Below are positions 1-12,139 of a stretch of 64,000 bases of DNA, one piece after another. Source of the DNA: Aldrovandia affinis (Eukaryota > Chordata > Actinopteri > Notacanthiformes > Halosauridae); the NCBI GenBank assembly GCA_029706075.1, contig JAINUG010000167.1:2223201-2287200 (forward strand), read 5' to 3'. A program made the translations under genes and the position numbers. Numbering within the stretch: position 1 is the stretch's first letter; each line of letters opens with the position of its first letter. The notes below the pieces were generated by a model, which saw nothing but the letters and a program-made list of their open reading frames with translations, made no database searches and was not told where the DNA came from.

Positions 1-1293
1 CGCACGTGTCCATGGCGTAGTTGACGCCATGGATCAGGCACAGCACTGAGACGCAGTCCAGCTCCACCTGCCACAGGGTCATGAAGCCGATCACGCCAAA
101 CTCCACCGAGGCCGACGTCACTGTCAGCCACACGTTGACCAGCGAGTCGGCAACCAGGAAGGCCGAGAAGAAGAGGAGGAAGAGGGCGGCGACACAGGAG
201 TTCTTGAGCGGCGCGCCCACCGAGGAGGCGTAGCGGTCCATATAGACGAAGGAGGGGTTGAAGATGATGAACTTGATGCGGGAGGTGAGCGAGAGCTTCC
301 GCAGGGTGTCCAGCAGGACATGCATCTCCTCGCGCTTGTTCTCTGTCGTCTTGGCCACCAGGAATATGCGCGAGGCCACCACGTCCACCTCGCCGTCGGG
401 CTGCCGGCCGAAGATGATGTCATCAGAGAAGTGCAGGAACTGCGGCCTCTTGAGGAAGCCTGAGCGCAGGCGCTCGGTGAAGTTGCGCCGCGGCAGGCTG
501 GTGCTCACGTTGACACTGCGCAGGTAGCCCAGGTAGCTCTCGAACCAGGAGATCCTCTCGAAGCCCTTGGTGTACTCCAGCACGTCCTCCTGCACGCTGG
601 CGTTCCAGTACTCAACGGACTCGTAGATGTAGAAGCCGATGACAGGGCTGTAGCTGCTGAAGTAGCGCTGCTGCGCCCGGGCATAGGCGATGGTGCCGGT
701 CTCCGTGGCGACCACGTTGCTGAGGTCCGAGCCCTCGTTCACCTGCAGGTAGCCCATTAGGGCGAAGGAGACATAGACCAGGTAGAAGAGGACCACGAAG
801 GGCTTGACATAGGTGTTGGTGATCCACTGGCAGTAGTAGTGCCTCATGAAGGTCACCAGCAGGTGGCTCTCGTAAGCACGCAGGTCGCCCAGCTCCGAGG
901 CCTCTTCGTTAAATTGCGTGTACATGAGGAACCGGTACCAGGCGGGCTTCTGGAGCAGCAGGTCGGGCTTCGGCACTTTCCTGCAGAAGAGGCTGTGCTG
1001 GTAGTTGTTCTCCAGGTAGCCTGCGAATACGAGGTTGGAGCCATAGAAGGTGAGGACGTAGAGGTAGTTGAAGAGCACGGAGATGCAGGTGTTGCGGCAG
1101 AAGAGGCGCACGGCCTCGATGTTGGTGAAGGGGCTGGCGCCGATGCCGAAGGTCACCAAGTACATGGTGGTGCTGGCGGTGAAGGGCAGCATGCAGTCGG
1201 AGAACACGGCTGCCACTCGCTCCTTCACATGCTGGTCCTCCCGGGTCCGTCGCCACGACGACAGCATTTCGAAGGTGCCGAGCAGCCCGTGAC
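1..1293 (-). CDS. ptchd1: PTCHD1 exon 3 (partial, large last exon)
   Basis: Begins after an acceptor reading CCACCAG at 1299-1293 boundary and supplies the last two bases of a Gly codon split by intron 2 (Leu-Gly-His-Gly). It encodes the rest of the sterol-sensing-like domain, the large second extracellular loop ([31 protein letters not shown]) and the start of the second membrane bundle ([18 protein letters not shown]), and is still open at the left edge. Confidence 0.93.
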
Positions 1294-2623
1294 CTGGTGG
1301 CGACAAATATCTGGCTTTTATCTTTTCCGCCGTCGCTGTGGAGGTCACAGCCGTTCTGCACTCGACATTTAACGTGTATCAGAACTACATCGAGGACAGA
1401 GAAACGGTAAATCTCCAGTAAATCCATTGCATCTTATTGCTTTTTCTCCTCTTGTGCAGTACAGATTTGGTAAAAATTCCACAGGTCACCCTCATTACAA
1501 TTCACCAATTACACAAAATAGAGGAAGTCACCATGGACCACAGCTGGACATTAATTACTATGTACAGGAAATAGAGAATAGAGAACACATTGTACATTTG
1601 ACCAAATTAAACATGCCACACACACACACACTCACACAAACAGACATGTATGCGCACAAATGTAAATGTTATGATAATGACAGAACAATTTCTTTTAAAT
1701 GTTTGTTTCAGATTTTCTCCCATTTTCTCCCAATTTGGTAGCCAATTAGACCCGCTGTTTTTATGTCAATCCCCCCCAGTAATGTGAGTTCGCTACCGTA
1801 GTCCTGCGACCAGTAGTGACGAAGGCGAAGTAACGCCTCCTCCGAGCCGGCACTCGCCAAGCCGTCGCCCATAACCTGGTACTACAGGGCAACTCTTATG
1901 CGCAGTGAACGTCATGTCGGCTTCCCTCCCCCTCCCTGGGGCGGACAGCCAATCGCCGCCCGTGGTGGCACTCCCGGCCAGAGCCGACTCTGGCAAGACG
2001 GGGAATTGAACCCCGGTCTCCGTGGCCAGCGTCGGACGTTGTAACAACTGGACCACGCGGGAGGCCATGACAGAACAATTTCAACACACCACTGATCACA
2101 CTCAATGGGAATGGGAAACGTTTGACGATGTTAGCACAGCCTCAATTTCCCCTGCCCACTGTCTCCGCTGTGCCTACACTATCATGCAAGCCCATTTGTG
2201 GGTCATTGTGTCGGTGGGGTAATTAATTCTTAAATCAATGGCTGCTGGTGTATGGAGATAAGAGCTATTGTGCTGGTGGATGGCCCCGATACTGTAATTA
2301 CTACAGCAGATTTTTCATTAGCATCCCACTTGAGCTCTATTTGCTCTGTATCCCTGTGGTTAGGGATGGGGGTGGGGGTCAGGTGCCCCTGTGGAGGGAT
2401 AAGAACCTATTTAAGCCCCCATCAGTGCTAGCACTCTGAATTTGGCCTATCTCTGTCAAACGCCACTGATCTCCACAGCAACCCACACTCATTTCACCCT
2501 GTCCCTCACACAGGGCTGTGTGTGTATTTGTGTGTAAGTGTGTGTGTGTTTGCATCTTATGCTAAAGACACCAAGGCTCCCTCCTACACACTGTAGTACA
2601 GAGATGTGTTCACGTGTGTGTGC

Positions 2624-2660
<37 letters not shown>

Positions 2661-5600
2661 AGAGTGAGAGAGAGAGAGAGCTGAGACTACAGAGAGAGAT
2701 GTTTCAAAGGGATTGATCTCGGCAGGCATTGCTATTGATTTTGATATGGACCCAATATAGTAATCACACATTGAACTTTGGTTTGGGAGTCCTGTAATTG
2801 TGTTGGTTCAGAGGGCTGTTTGGTAGATATAAAAGGCATTTGCTGCTCACATACAATGTACTGAGGAAGGAGCAGTTCATGAATACATTAATAAAGTAAT
2901 CACAGACTGGCCAATAGGGATGAATCGGCAACTGAGTGAATGAAAGAAAGCTCAAAGACTAACATAGCAATGTGAAAGGGAAGATTAAATAAATTAACGA
3001 CTGAATGAATACATTCCTAAAAAGGTTATATTTGAGACTCACCCAGCATGATGAAGGGGATTCCCAGGAAGGTGGAGTTGTACCTGCCCCCGGCGAGGTT
3101 GACGATGCCGGCGGAGGTGAGCGTAGCCAGGCCCACGCTCACCAGAGCCAGGAGGCCCAGCCAGGGCTTGGTGCGCACGCAATCCCTCATGGAGCAGCAC
3201 AGAACCGCCAGCGAGACACACAGGCACAGGCTAACCAGCAGGGGGCACTCCGACACCTTGGTGGTCTTCTGAAAGTCATGCTGGGGTGAGGAGGAGGTGA
3301 AGGGGTAGAGGGTGACCTCAGGGTGGCTCTCCCGGTAGTGCTCCAGCGCCCGGCAGAACTCGGCCTCCCAGCGAGTTGCCACCACGTCGTTCAGGGGGGT
3401 CACTGCCTGCAGGTGGTAGGTGAGCTGCAGTGCCCGGGCAGAGTGGACGCTCTTCTGCCCCCCCGACTGCACCCCGCCCAGCTGGTGCCCAATGTAGGCC
3501 TCGCGGCCATCCTGCAGCGTGGTGATGGGGTAGCGCAGGGGCGGACTGGAGCGGTTGTGAGCGCGCGCCACCCGCAGCTCCTCTAGCACGTGCAGGACAT
3601 CGTCCACGATGCAGCTGCTGTTGTCGTCCAGCATGCAGAGGTGCGCAAATGTGTAGTTGAAGCCCAGCATGTGCACCTGGATCTGAGTGACAGCACTGTG
3701 GAGCTGGAACACAGACACAGGGATCAGATTGTTGTGCCAAACTAAACACGGAGGCTGGTCATTCTGTGTGGCTCAGTAGGTAGAGCATAGTGCTGACAAT
3801 GCTTAGGATGCATTTTTATATACTGACAAATTTGTGAATTCACTACTGTACGTTGCTTTGGATAAAAGCATCTGCTAAATGGCATGTATGATATTATTAT
3901 ATTAGATTGCTCTTTGCCAGCAGTACCTGGACAAGCCTTTACTGAAGACCAACCTGTCTCCTTTCTCAAGAGGTGCCTCAAGAACGATGAGATTAAATTT
4001 AGACTTAGTGAGGTGGGGGGGAGGTCAGAAGACAAGGTCTTTCCCTCAAGATTTTTTGGTGCTCAACCTGTACAACATTGGACTGGAATCAGAGGACTGT
4101 CAAGTTTTTGCATTAGCAGTGACATAGAGACATGGTGATCTGTCCCTCTCTTTCTCCTTGTCCCCCTCTCCATGCATCCCTGTCTCTTCTCCCTCTTTCA
4201 TCCCCCTATATCTCGCGACACCCTTCGTAGCGCAACAACACTCATTTGTGCACATTCCAAATTTCTTTGGGCTGGAGAGGGAAAACAGTAAGATGAAGAT
4301 TATTATTCCATTGCTGGAGACAGGCAGGTAGGCGAGACATTACTCACACGAGAGATATGAGGGAAACTGTGGTCTCTGTCAACAATGGGTTCAACCTCTA
4401 CCAGGCTGGCAGCTGTGATGACACAGTGATTGAGGACTGGCACCAGTGCATTCCCAAGCTGCCTCAAAGTGAGCGACAGACTTTTGACACACCTCTGTCA
4501 CTCACACGCCTAAACGTTGACCTGACTGACATCGTACATCAACAGAATGAAGGGCAAGCACCCAGCTCTCATGTGCCTACATCAAAGTTCTAGAAGTTAT
4601 TTTTGGCATCTAATTGTAGCAGACTGTCTTGAGATTATTTTCAGAAAGGAAGACCCTCCTAGGATGGTGGTGTAGCTGCTACCAAAAAAAAGGAACGTTG
4701 CTGTTTAACGTTGCCAAAGTGGTTTGGATTTTGGGAGTGCCCAGCATGACGCTGACATAAACCACCATGAATAAACATGTGAGGGTCAGGGGTACACTCA
4801 CTCACAGTGAACAGACACAATGCATTATGGGCTGGAAACAGTGTGACTATTTGTTTCTAATCACAACAAACATTAAATTTTGAAGGTCTTTGCTTTTGGA
4901 CAGATATTCAGATAAATGTACATAAAGAGCTAAGAGCATAGACATGGCCATTGCACTTTGCAAAAAAATTGCAACCAAAAACCAACCAGACCATCGCAAA
5001 AAAACGAATCAATGAATGCATATTAGGATTATTTTACTGAAAGCCTATTTGGGAACACTCATGTTCTAGCAATTACTTCTGCTTTCCTGGCAAACATTTC
5101 AACCTGAAGCTGAACCTGGGAAAGCTACTCCTCCTCCTAGCGAAGAGCTCTCTGAGGATCGATGCTTCCATCAACATGGATGGCTCCACAGTGTCTCCAT
5201 CCCGGTCTAGCAAAATATACTAGATTTGGGTTTTTCTTTCAGTTGTTAGTACATACGGTCATACAGCAACTTTTTGCCATTGTCGGAGAGATAAATTGAC
5301 TTAAAAGCCCCCTTCAATGGGCTTCAATGAGAAGACACCAATGTTTCTCCCCATAGTGGGCGTGGTCAAGACATTTCACAGAATTGTCAACTGTATCTCT
5401 ACTAATTTATTGATGATGAAAAAGGTTAGGATGCAATATCATTTGGCGTCGGAAGCTTGAGTGTTGGGAAAGCACGCCACTGCATTGAGAGATTTATCTG
5501 GTTTCAAGAAGAGATACATGTGCTGAGATATTTTTGTGGAGGGCTTGTGCTTTTCCCCTGAGTGTGCAGGGTTCCTGTCCTGTGTTCTGCTTTTATTGTG

Positions 5601-6613
5601 GAGGGGACTAAACGATCAACTTAAAAAAAGATTTAACTGCTGTTTTGAGTCCCCAGTTTCATAACTGTAAAAAAGTATATCTGAGCAGACCCAAACCGAG
5701 AGTGCACGGTTTGCATCCGGCAGTGAAGGTCCTGGCATTCTATTGGTGGTTTCATGAAAGCTGCATTCATGAATGTGCTAGTGCCCTCTAGTGGACGATT
5801 TAGAAGGTGCTGAAAGGAAATTTAAGCCATTTATACGCCATACAGATGATACAGACTGGTGTTTCCAATTTATTGAGAATATCCCATGTTATTCCGACAG
5901 TTTGCTGTGATGCACTTACTTTGGTTTTTGGAATACGTTTGTAGTAAATGTTGCTTAGTAAATGTGAATAACACTACTGTATACATCTTACACGGCATAC
6001 CAAGATAAATAAGGTGTAACTGATGCAGGCTCACAGTAAATAATTAGTAGTTAATAGTCACATTCTGGGGACATTGACAGTATCCAGAAAAAAAACTGAG
6101 ATTTTATTATTTCTAAACTTAAAATGAATTAGGAATAATGTAAATATAAGAGGGGAATTAGCAGATAAGTTTATTTGGGAATTTGGTAGATCTCATAAGG
6201 ATAATGATTTGCTTGATTATCTGTATTGGTTTTTGTGGTTTTATTTTTTGTAATCGTTTTCTTCTTTATTTTTTGTGTGCTTTTTACAGCTGGCAGTTAA
6301 ACAGCCTTTAAAATGGTCATTTCAATGACACGACCATAGAGCACCACACGGGAAACACTATGCTTGTAGCCCTGCACTCAGCGTATATACACTTCTACCA
6401 TCTTCGTGAGAAAAAAAGAACATTTGATGGCGGTAGTTTGGGGACCATTACCTGCCCTCTACACAGAATCAAATCGAATCTATTTTTCCGCTCCTTATAT
6501 ATAAGCAAAACTCGACAAATGTCCCAGCATTGTAAATAAATGCGCCGCAGATGTAACAGCATATTTGATGCAAATGTCTACTTCGCTTAAGCAAGAATCT
6601 CTCTATCTCTCTG

Positions 6614-6657
<44 letters not shown>

Positions 6658-9498
6658 TCAGTTGGTGGTTTACTCAATTCTTGCGTACATATATGGGGCA
6701 TTCTACTGAATTAGTTCAAAGTGCGGTCCCACAACAAGAAAAACTATTTAACAAAACAATTAAGTATTCAGACATAGATATTTACTAAGAATATGTTATG
6801 ATCTATTTAAACCCAAGGCATTAAATGAGATAGTGATAAGCTAAATATTAAAAAAAACATCATTTATAGGGTACTTTCTATTGGGAAGTAGCTGTCCCAA
6901 ACCCTGACCCCTATAACACTTAATTTTTTTTTTAGATTTTGTTCAATGGTGTAATTTCAAAGATCTTTATGATTACGTTTAAACAGAAGTTGAAAGATTT
7001 AGATTTATTGTGGGTTTAATTTTTAAATTAAAAAACTATACTAAAAAAAATCTTGTCCCCGTTTTCATGTCACTACCGAAACCCCATAGTTTTAGTCCAT
7101 TGGCTGAGCCTGGTTTTTAGCCACACCCCTGCATTTTTGACCAGGCAGTGACACTGCCTCCCTGTCCCTCATGGCTGCATGGTAAGTAGCTAAATCCCAT
7201 ACTTTTGAAATAAATGTGTTCCAAAGTCTGAAAATCGGTGTGTAACTTTAAGAATCGTCACCACCGAACACATATTCTCTTCAATTAAGTAAACTTTTGT
7301 GGGTTTTATGCAAAATATTATGTTTTTATGTGTGTACACCTCTTCAAAGACGTGTATGCTAGCCATGTGCTTGCTAGCATTCTTTAGTTATGCTCAAAGT
7401 TAGCTAGAATTGTCACTACCGAAACCGTCACTACCGAAACCTATGGTAGAGTTTCGGTAGTGACAAAATGTAATGGTAAGTAGTTAAATCCCATCATTTT
7501 GAAATAGATGTGTTCCAAAGTCTGAAAATCAGTGTGTAACTTTAAGAATGGAACACATATTCTCTTCAATAAAGTAAACTTTTGGGGTTTTATGCAAAAT
7601 ATGATGTTTTCAAAGCTGTTTGCTAGCCATGTGCTTGCTAGCATTCTTTAGTTATGCTAGCAAAATGGAATGTTCAATCATTTATTTTCAGTATTTCCCT
7701 CACCATTGCCTTGGAGGGACCTCCCGTCCATTCTGAAAGACCCCAAAAGCAAAAAATAGCGGACTTTTAGATCGCTAACATTTTTAGCATAAGTCAATTG
7801 AGTTTAACATAGCGAAAATTAGCATCGCGGCTAGCGGAATCTATTTGTTACAGACCTTTCGAGGATACATTAGTTAGCGTTCAGAAGCCTGACAGCAACA
7901 GCATAATATCAATGTTATTTGTCAATGTTTTCTTCTTCTTCTCTTTTACTGAACCCACTTGGGTCATTATTTTCCATTGATAAGTCATGTTTGTACTTTA
8001 AATGGTTATGGATGAACAATTGTTATGTCTTCAAAAATTAAAAAAATGTATTGACCACAAAACATTTGTGTTTGTAATATTCCCAACATAAGGCATGTTA
8101 TGAGTTAAGATTAAGCAATAAGGTTGAGGGAATATGATACAACCTTGCAAACAAAATACTGTGGTCACTACCGAAACAGTGCAGTCACTACCGAAACACT
8201 GGGTGTTTTGTAAAAAATAAAGTATATTGAGTTATAAACTAAAATGTTATGATACTGATTGGTTAAATGTATGTTCAATTTAATCAATCATTAACTCTGA
8301 AATCAATATGATCAGTGTTATGCATTTTACAGAGAAAGATTGCATTTAGATTTTGATGAATTGTATAAATTGAACTTTGAAATTTGGTAAAAATGTCATT
8401 TTTATTGATTTAATTGTGAAAACCTTCAAGAATTTAAAAAAAAAATACTCTTTAGAGAAGGGAAGGAAACACAATCTTAACAGATTCATATAATACTTTT
8501 TTACTATAGTGTATTACTATGTTTCGGTAGTGACAATTTTTGGGAGAGAAAACATTCCAAAAGAGTCTGAAAATACAATATTAAAATTGACGGTACTTTT
8601 ACTAGATATATGTACTTTAGATATGGTACAATATATATACGGACAAAGTTTTGGGAATAAAACATACAAAATTTCAAAATATTTCCAACCTGACTTTGAA
8701 CCAATTCGGTAGAATGGCCCATATACATATATATATATAGTGTATCTGTGTATATATGATAAAGAGAAAGAGAGAGAGAGCGTTCTTACTTAGACAAAAT
8801 ACACACATGGATGAAACTCTGGTTCAACATTTCTATAGTAGGCCTAATACCTTTTATCTTTTCTACTTCGCTTGAAGTGTAAGTGTGAAAATACACAGTA
8901 CTATGCTCAGACTTTTTTAATGTGTTCATCTACAGGTCTCTAAGAAAGTAGAAATCAGGGTGGCGGCCCAGCTGTCAGATCTGCCTCCTGTAAAAATGTA
9001 GAGGTAAAGCCCAGGCGCTCGCTCCCACACACGCACGCACGCACGCACACACGCACGCATGCACGCACGCACACACACACACATGCACGCACACGCACGC
9101 ACACACATACACACAAACATCAAATTGATCATCCCTCCCTTCACCCGTACCTCCAGAATGAGGTCGACATGATGCTGATCCAGTATGTTCCCCCGGCCCG
9201 AGGTGACAATCACTCTGCCGTATCTCCCAGGGGTCTGGAGGTCAGAGTAAAGTGTGTGTTTGGATCTGTTGACAGGAAACAAGCTGTCCACCAAGTTTCC
9301 TTCTATTTTGGCCAGACTGTGTTTGGGGGCCAGTAGGTACTCCACGTTTTCTTCGACGCGATAGCGGCTGAAGCTGGCTCCCAGTAGGATTGAGACGAGC
9401 ATCGGGGCAGATAAGAAGAACACCGGATGGTTGGCTACAAAGTGGCCGAGCTTGTAGAAAGACGTCCTCAGCCCTTCGCGCAAGACCTGCCGCAACAT
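1..9498 (-). CDS. ptchd1: PTCHD1, patched domain-containing protein 1 (3' end outside window)
   Basis: Join of 9151-9498, 3043-3703 and 1-1293 on the minus strand; 348 + 661 + 1293 nt keep one open frame of about 767 codons. Recognised by close similarity to vertebrate PTCHD1: start MLRQVL, the HPVFF first membrane segment, [45 protein letters not shown], then a sterol-sensing-like block ([33 protein letters not shown]) and a second membrane bundle. Human PTCHD1 has 888 residues, so about 120 C-terminal residues lie beyond position 1. Known role: multipass patched-family membrane protein of neurons, linked in humans to intellectual disability and autism. The start at 9498 was chosen because it matches the human N-terminus and has A at -3; an in-frame ATG lies 26 codons upstream at 9576. 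Introns are of the major type (donors GTACGG and GTGAGT). Confidence 0.95.
1693..2066 (-). mobile_element. tRNA-headed SINE, family A, full length with 16-bp target duplication
   Basis: On the minus strand it starts GGCCTCCCGCGTGGTC, with an A-box-like TGGTCCAGTTG and a B-box-like GGGGTTCAATTCCCC, so the head derives from a tRNA. A GC-rich core follows (GGCTGTCCGCCCCAGGG), then a tail ending TTGGTAGCC...GGGAGAAAAT...TCTGAAA in sense. It is flanked by an exact 16-bp direct repeat ATGACAGAACAATTTC at 1677-1692 and 2067-2082, which fixes both ends. It lies in PTCHD1 intron 2. A second full copy is at 45147 and a 5'-truncated one at 42478. Confidence 0.9.
2613..2680. repeat. (TG)n(AG)n microsatellite
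   Basis: Alternating TG run followed directly by AG repeats, inside PTCHD1 intron 2. No gene-like sequence is seen in the rest of that intron (2083-3042). Confidence 0.9.
3043..3703 (-). CDS. ptchd1: PTCHD1 exon 2
   Basis: 661 nt between acceptor TGTTCCAG (ending 3704) and donor GTGAGT (from 3042). It encodes [10 protein letters not shown] through GIPFIMLG, including the first extracellular loop ([29 protein letters not shown]) and the first membrane helices of the sterol-sensing-like region ([19 protein letters not shown]). It ends in phase 1. Confidence 0.95.
3764..3888 (+). mobile_element. tRNA-derived SINE, family D, internally deleted
   Basis: Head GTGTGGCTCAGTAGGTAGAG resembles a tRNA A-box region and the tail CTTTGGATAAAAGCATCTGC is the conserved 3' tail of many teleost SINEs mobilised by L2-type LINEs. 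Compared with the fuller copy at 12545-12698 it lacks the B-box segment. It lies in PTCHD1 intron 1. Confidence 0.75.
3889..6595. other. PTCHD1 intron 1, no recognised feature
   Basis: I see no coding exon, RNA gene or recognisable repeat here beyond short CT-rich and A-rich runs (for example 4140-4200). Short open frames exist but resemble nothing and have no splice-supported extension. Confidence 0.5.
6596..6655. repeat. (CT)n(TA)n microsatellite
   Basis: CT-rich repeat passing into an uninterrupted TA run just left of the inverted-repeat element at 6695. Confidence 0.9.
6695..8720. mobile_element. Non-autonomous DNA transposon with 28-bp terminal inverted repeats
   Basis: The left end reads GGGGCATTCTACTGAATTAG and continues TTCAAAGT; the right end, reverse complemented, reads GGGCCATTCTACCGAATTGG then TTCAAAGT, matching at 25 of 28 positions. 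Flanks are TA-rich on both sides, so the target duplication cannot be read with certainty. No transposase-like frame is present. The interior contains many copies of TCACTACCGAAAC (separate entry) and a tandem duplication in which 7180-7394 is repeated at 7474-7659. I cannot assign a superfamily. Confidence 0.75.
7070..8533. repeat. Cluster of a dispersed 13-bp motif TCACTACCGAAAC in both orientations
   Basis: Exact copies on the plus strand at 7070, 7413, 7428, 8165 and 8185, and on the minus strand at 7451-7463 and 8521-8533. A degenerate copy is at 7258-7269. Two pairs are closely spaced (15 and 20 bp). All lie inside the 6695-8720 element, whose right terminus carries the related CTACCGAATT. 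By analogy with other transposons these could be subterminal transposase-binding sites; that is inference. Confidence 0.9.
9029..9117. repeat. (GCAC)n/(CA)n microsatellite
   Basis: Mixed ACGC and AC tandem repeat 34 bp inside the donor side of PTCHD1 intron 1 (the donor is at 9150). Confidence 0.9.
9151..9498 (-). CDS. ptchd1: PTCHD1 exon 1 (start codon)
   Basis: 116 codons from ATG at 9498 to a phase-0 donor (GAG, then GTACGG at 9150). Encodes the cytosolic N-terminus, first membrane segment and the start of the first extracellular loop up to [10 protein letters not shown]. The frame stays open 26 codons upstream to another ATG at 9576, which I treat as 5' UTR because homologues begin at MLRQV. 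Confidence 0.93.
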
Positions 9499-11265
9499 CC
9501 TAGACTGCAGCCACAGCGGCAGGGAGAGGAAAGGCCTGCGGGATCCGAGCCTCTCCCACCGCCGAGACACCACCATCGGGTGGCTCGATCATAGGGAACC
9601 CGATATCAGAGTAACAAGGCAAGGCTATGTGGTGCCGTGAGTGAGGTCAGGTCCCTTCAGGTTTCGTGGTCAAGCGCTGCCACGTTTAGAACACGGGCAG
9701 CATGGTTATTCACATGCACATCCCCAAAAGAAGATATTGTAGAAAATGTATCAAAACAAAAAGCGAGCTACTTAAATTATTAGCAAGGCAGTAGGACAAA
9801 ACTATTCTATGTTATATGAATAATGTATCTATCTCTTCCATATTTTACCAGAGCATAGCCTATACAATATTTTCTGCTTCTGTCGCTACGATTCTCACCT
9901 GTTATCTTTCTGTAAAAATAACTCAGGGATACAGGCAGATACGCAGGAGACTCTCCTGAGAACCATTGTCAGAGGGATACAAAGTCATTATGACAAATTC
10001 CAAAACAGAACATGCTGAAATAATATAAAATTCAACAACGTGCCACGTTGTATTATACCGTTTTGTGTATATGTGTCGAATATGTAATCAACTGTACAAC
10101 GATTTAGTTGAGAATAGTAGAGGTTAGAGAGTAGGGGCATAGGTTACTCCACAGTATTTCATGCGCTATAACATCGCTACTATTTTCTTCTCAAGTTTAC
10201 AATATTGTCATATGGGCAGTCACGTCGCTACATATTTCTCGCCCTGTAATATTTAAATATCTCCACGAACGCACAGTCGATCTAGCCCTATCGGTAAATC
10301 CTTACATTTTCGTTGCTACAGACATGATTAAACCAGTCTGTTGTAAACTATGCAAACAGCTTATCAATTCGCTGTAATCGATCTCCGACATTGCACAAAA
10401 TAACACCTCGACAGTGCACTGGTTTGGCGCATCAACAGCTGCCTGCTACCCGCATCACCTTCCTCCATATGGATCAATGCTTAAATACAACTGATCGCAT
10501 TTCATATAGGATATCTCAGTTACATCGCATGTATCGAGACGAATTGTGGTCCAACCTCGCGCTGAAGTTGATTGAGTATTCAACACCTGAGCAAAATTGG
10601 GTCACGAGCCGACCCACGCAGGTGCGTCCTTTTCACCGGTGTGATTATCCGTCTGTCCCTCTGCGCCGCCTGCTTGTTAGCAGGCTATGACAGGGTTGGC
10701 GACGCATCTCTTTGCCATCTGTCCCCCGACAGATATCGAGCGATTGTTTGAAAAGTGATGGTAAAATCCTTTTGTCTTGGTCTTCAGGCGGCATATGCGC
10801 TGATTTTATACGAAACGAATTTCGCCCTTTGTGCAAAAACACATCGCGCGACAGAATGTTTCTGATAAGCTGTTTGTACCCCGCCTTACTTGTGGTCAGC
10901 GACGGGAATGCGCATTTTTGTATGTTTATGTTTTTGTCGATGTGGTCCTTCCATCATCGCCGGTGCTGCTGTCAGGCACGCCAAATGCTGAATCACCAGT
11001 CTCTCAGAAGCCCCCCCGCCTTGCCTCCCACAGCGTGTTGCATCTGCAGGAGTGCGGTACCTTGTATACTCTTCCTACCCTCGCTATAGCTCTAGTGCGC
11101 TTTATTACACACATCCGGTCGTGAAGAGATCGACAATAAAAAAATATATCTCCTTATTGGATGATCATCGAATCGCTCTGAAAGGGAGGCTCGATTTTAG
11201 AGAGATTTCTTTATTATCGACGTATTTCTTTAGATGTTTCGCGTTTGTATCTCAGGACTTTATGT
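9499..11265. other. PTCHD1 5' UTR and upstream region
   Basis: The sequence immediately right of 9498 must contain the PTCHD1 5' UTR and promoter, but no convincing TATA box, CpG-rich block or transcription start can be fixed by eye. Several open frames of 60-125 codons occur on both strands (10391-11336) but resemble no protein and overlap each other, so I do not call them genes. Confidence 0.5.
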
Positions 11266-11905
11266 TTATACCCTCTATTTATTTTGATTCGCCCTCCCCC
11301 ACGAACTCACCGCTCCTCCTCCAAGGCCAGCTATGATCCGCCTCTTCCAAGACTGAACTCGCCCACCTACTTTCTAGAGACACCCTTTGCGCTCTCTGCG
11401 AGTTTGTGCCGGCTCACCCTTACCCCTTCCCCCCTTTTTTTATATTTGTATTTAACTATTATTTAACCAGGTAAAAGTGATTGAGAACAATTTCTCATTT
11501 ACAACAATGACCTGGCCAAGAAGGCAAGTGTCAACAATACACACATTACACAAAACATAAAGAAAGTGCTTAAAAACAGGGTGCAGACAGTGCACTGTCA
11601 TAGGATAAAATCGCAAACAAAAATCACTCAAAAAGACTATATACATGGAACACAGGAATCACAAGGGGATAGGGAGCTAACAGATGCATTTATCAGTGAA
11701 TGTGTTTTCTAAAGACGTATATGGACGTGTTGAGGTTGGGAAGTTTGAGAGTGGATTGTAGGGAATTCCAGTCATAGGCGGCAGAGAAAATAAAGGATTT
11801 ACGACCAAAATCTGTTGAGATTTTGGGGACAGCCAGGGCCGGACTGGCGCAGCCAGGTTTTGAACTGTGATGACCGCAACAGGCAGCTCACACTAGTATA
11901 CCTAC
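11266..11905 (-). mobile_element. SINE family B split by a later insertion
   Basis: 11266-11440 carries the 3' half of the family-B SINE (CCCTCCCCCACGAACTC..., GCCGGCTCACCCTTACCCC), and 11826-11905 carries its 5' part including the CCGGACTGG core and the tRNA-like head read on the minus strand. The two parts are separated by an unrelated repeat at 11441-11825, and together they match the intact copy at 21072-21440. Confidence 0.75.
11441..11825. mobile_element. Dispersed teleost repeat inserted in a SINE
   Basis: Contains TATTTAACCAGGTAAAAGTG and ATGACCTGGCCAAGAAGGC, a segment I recognise as a frequent dispersed repeat in fish genomes. I cannot name its family. It has a T-rich left boundary and interrupts the family-B SINE. 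Confidence 0.55.
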
Positions 11906-12139
11906 TCTTATGTAAGCAACAGAGAGGTGATATTTGCAGTCCATGCCCAACAATTTAGGTCAAAGTGTGGTTCAGTCAGTCTCAGAAATTTCTGGTGTTG
12001 GCCTGTACGCTGGCATGCCATTTTGCAATCTACTCTTCCACTTTGTTTCAACACCATGGCCAGCACGGTGCAAACACTTCCAAACTGGCATAAAGTAAGA
12101 CTCGGGAGATATTGAGATGTCATTTTGGGTTTGTTAGCA

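Noticed and set aside
839-1372. 177-codon plus-strand frame opposite PTCHD1 exon 3
   Set aside because: Antisense shadow of a GC-rich coding exon; no domain and no homologue recognised.
10391-11336. Several open frames of 65-125 codons upstream of PTCHD1
   Set aside because: Overlapping on both strands, no recognisable domain, no splice-supported partner; likely chance frames in balanced-composition DNA.
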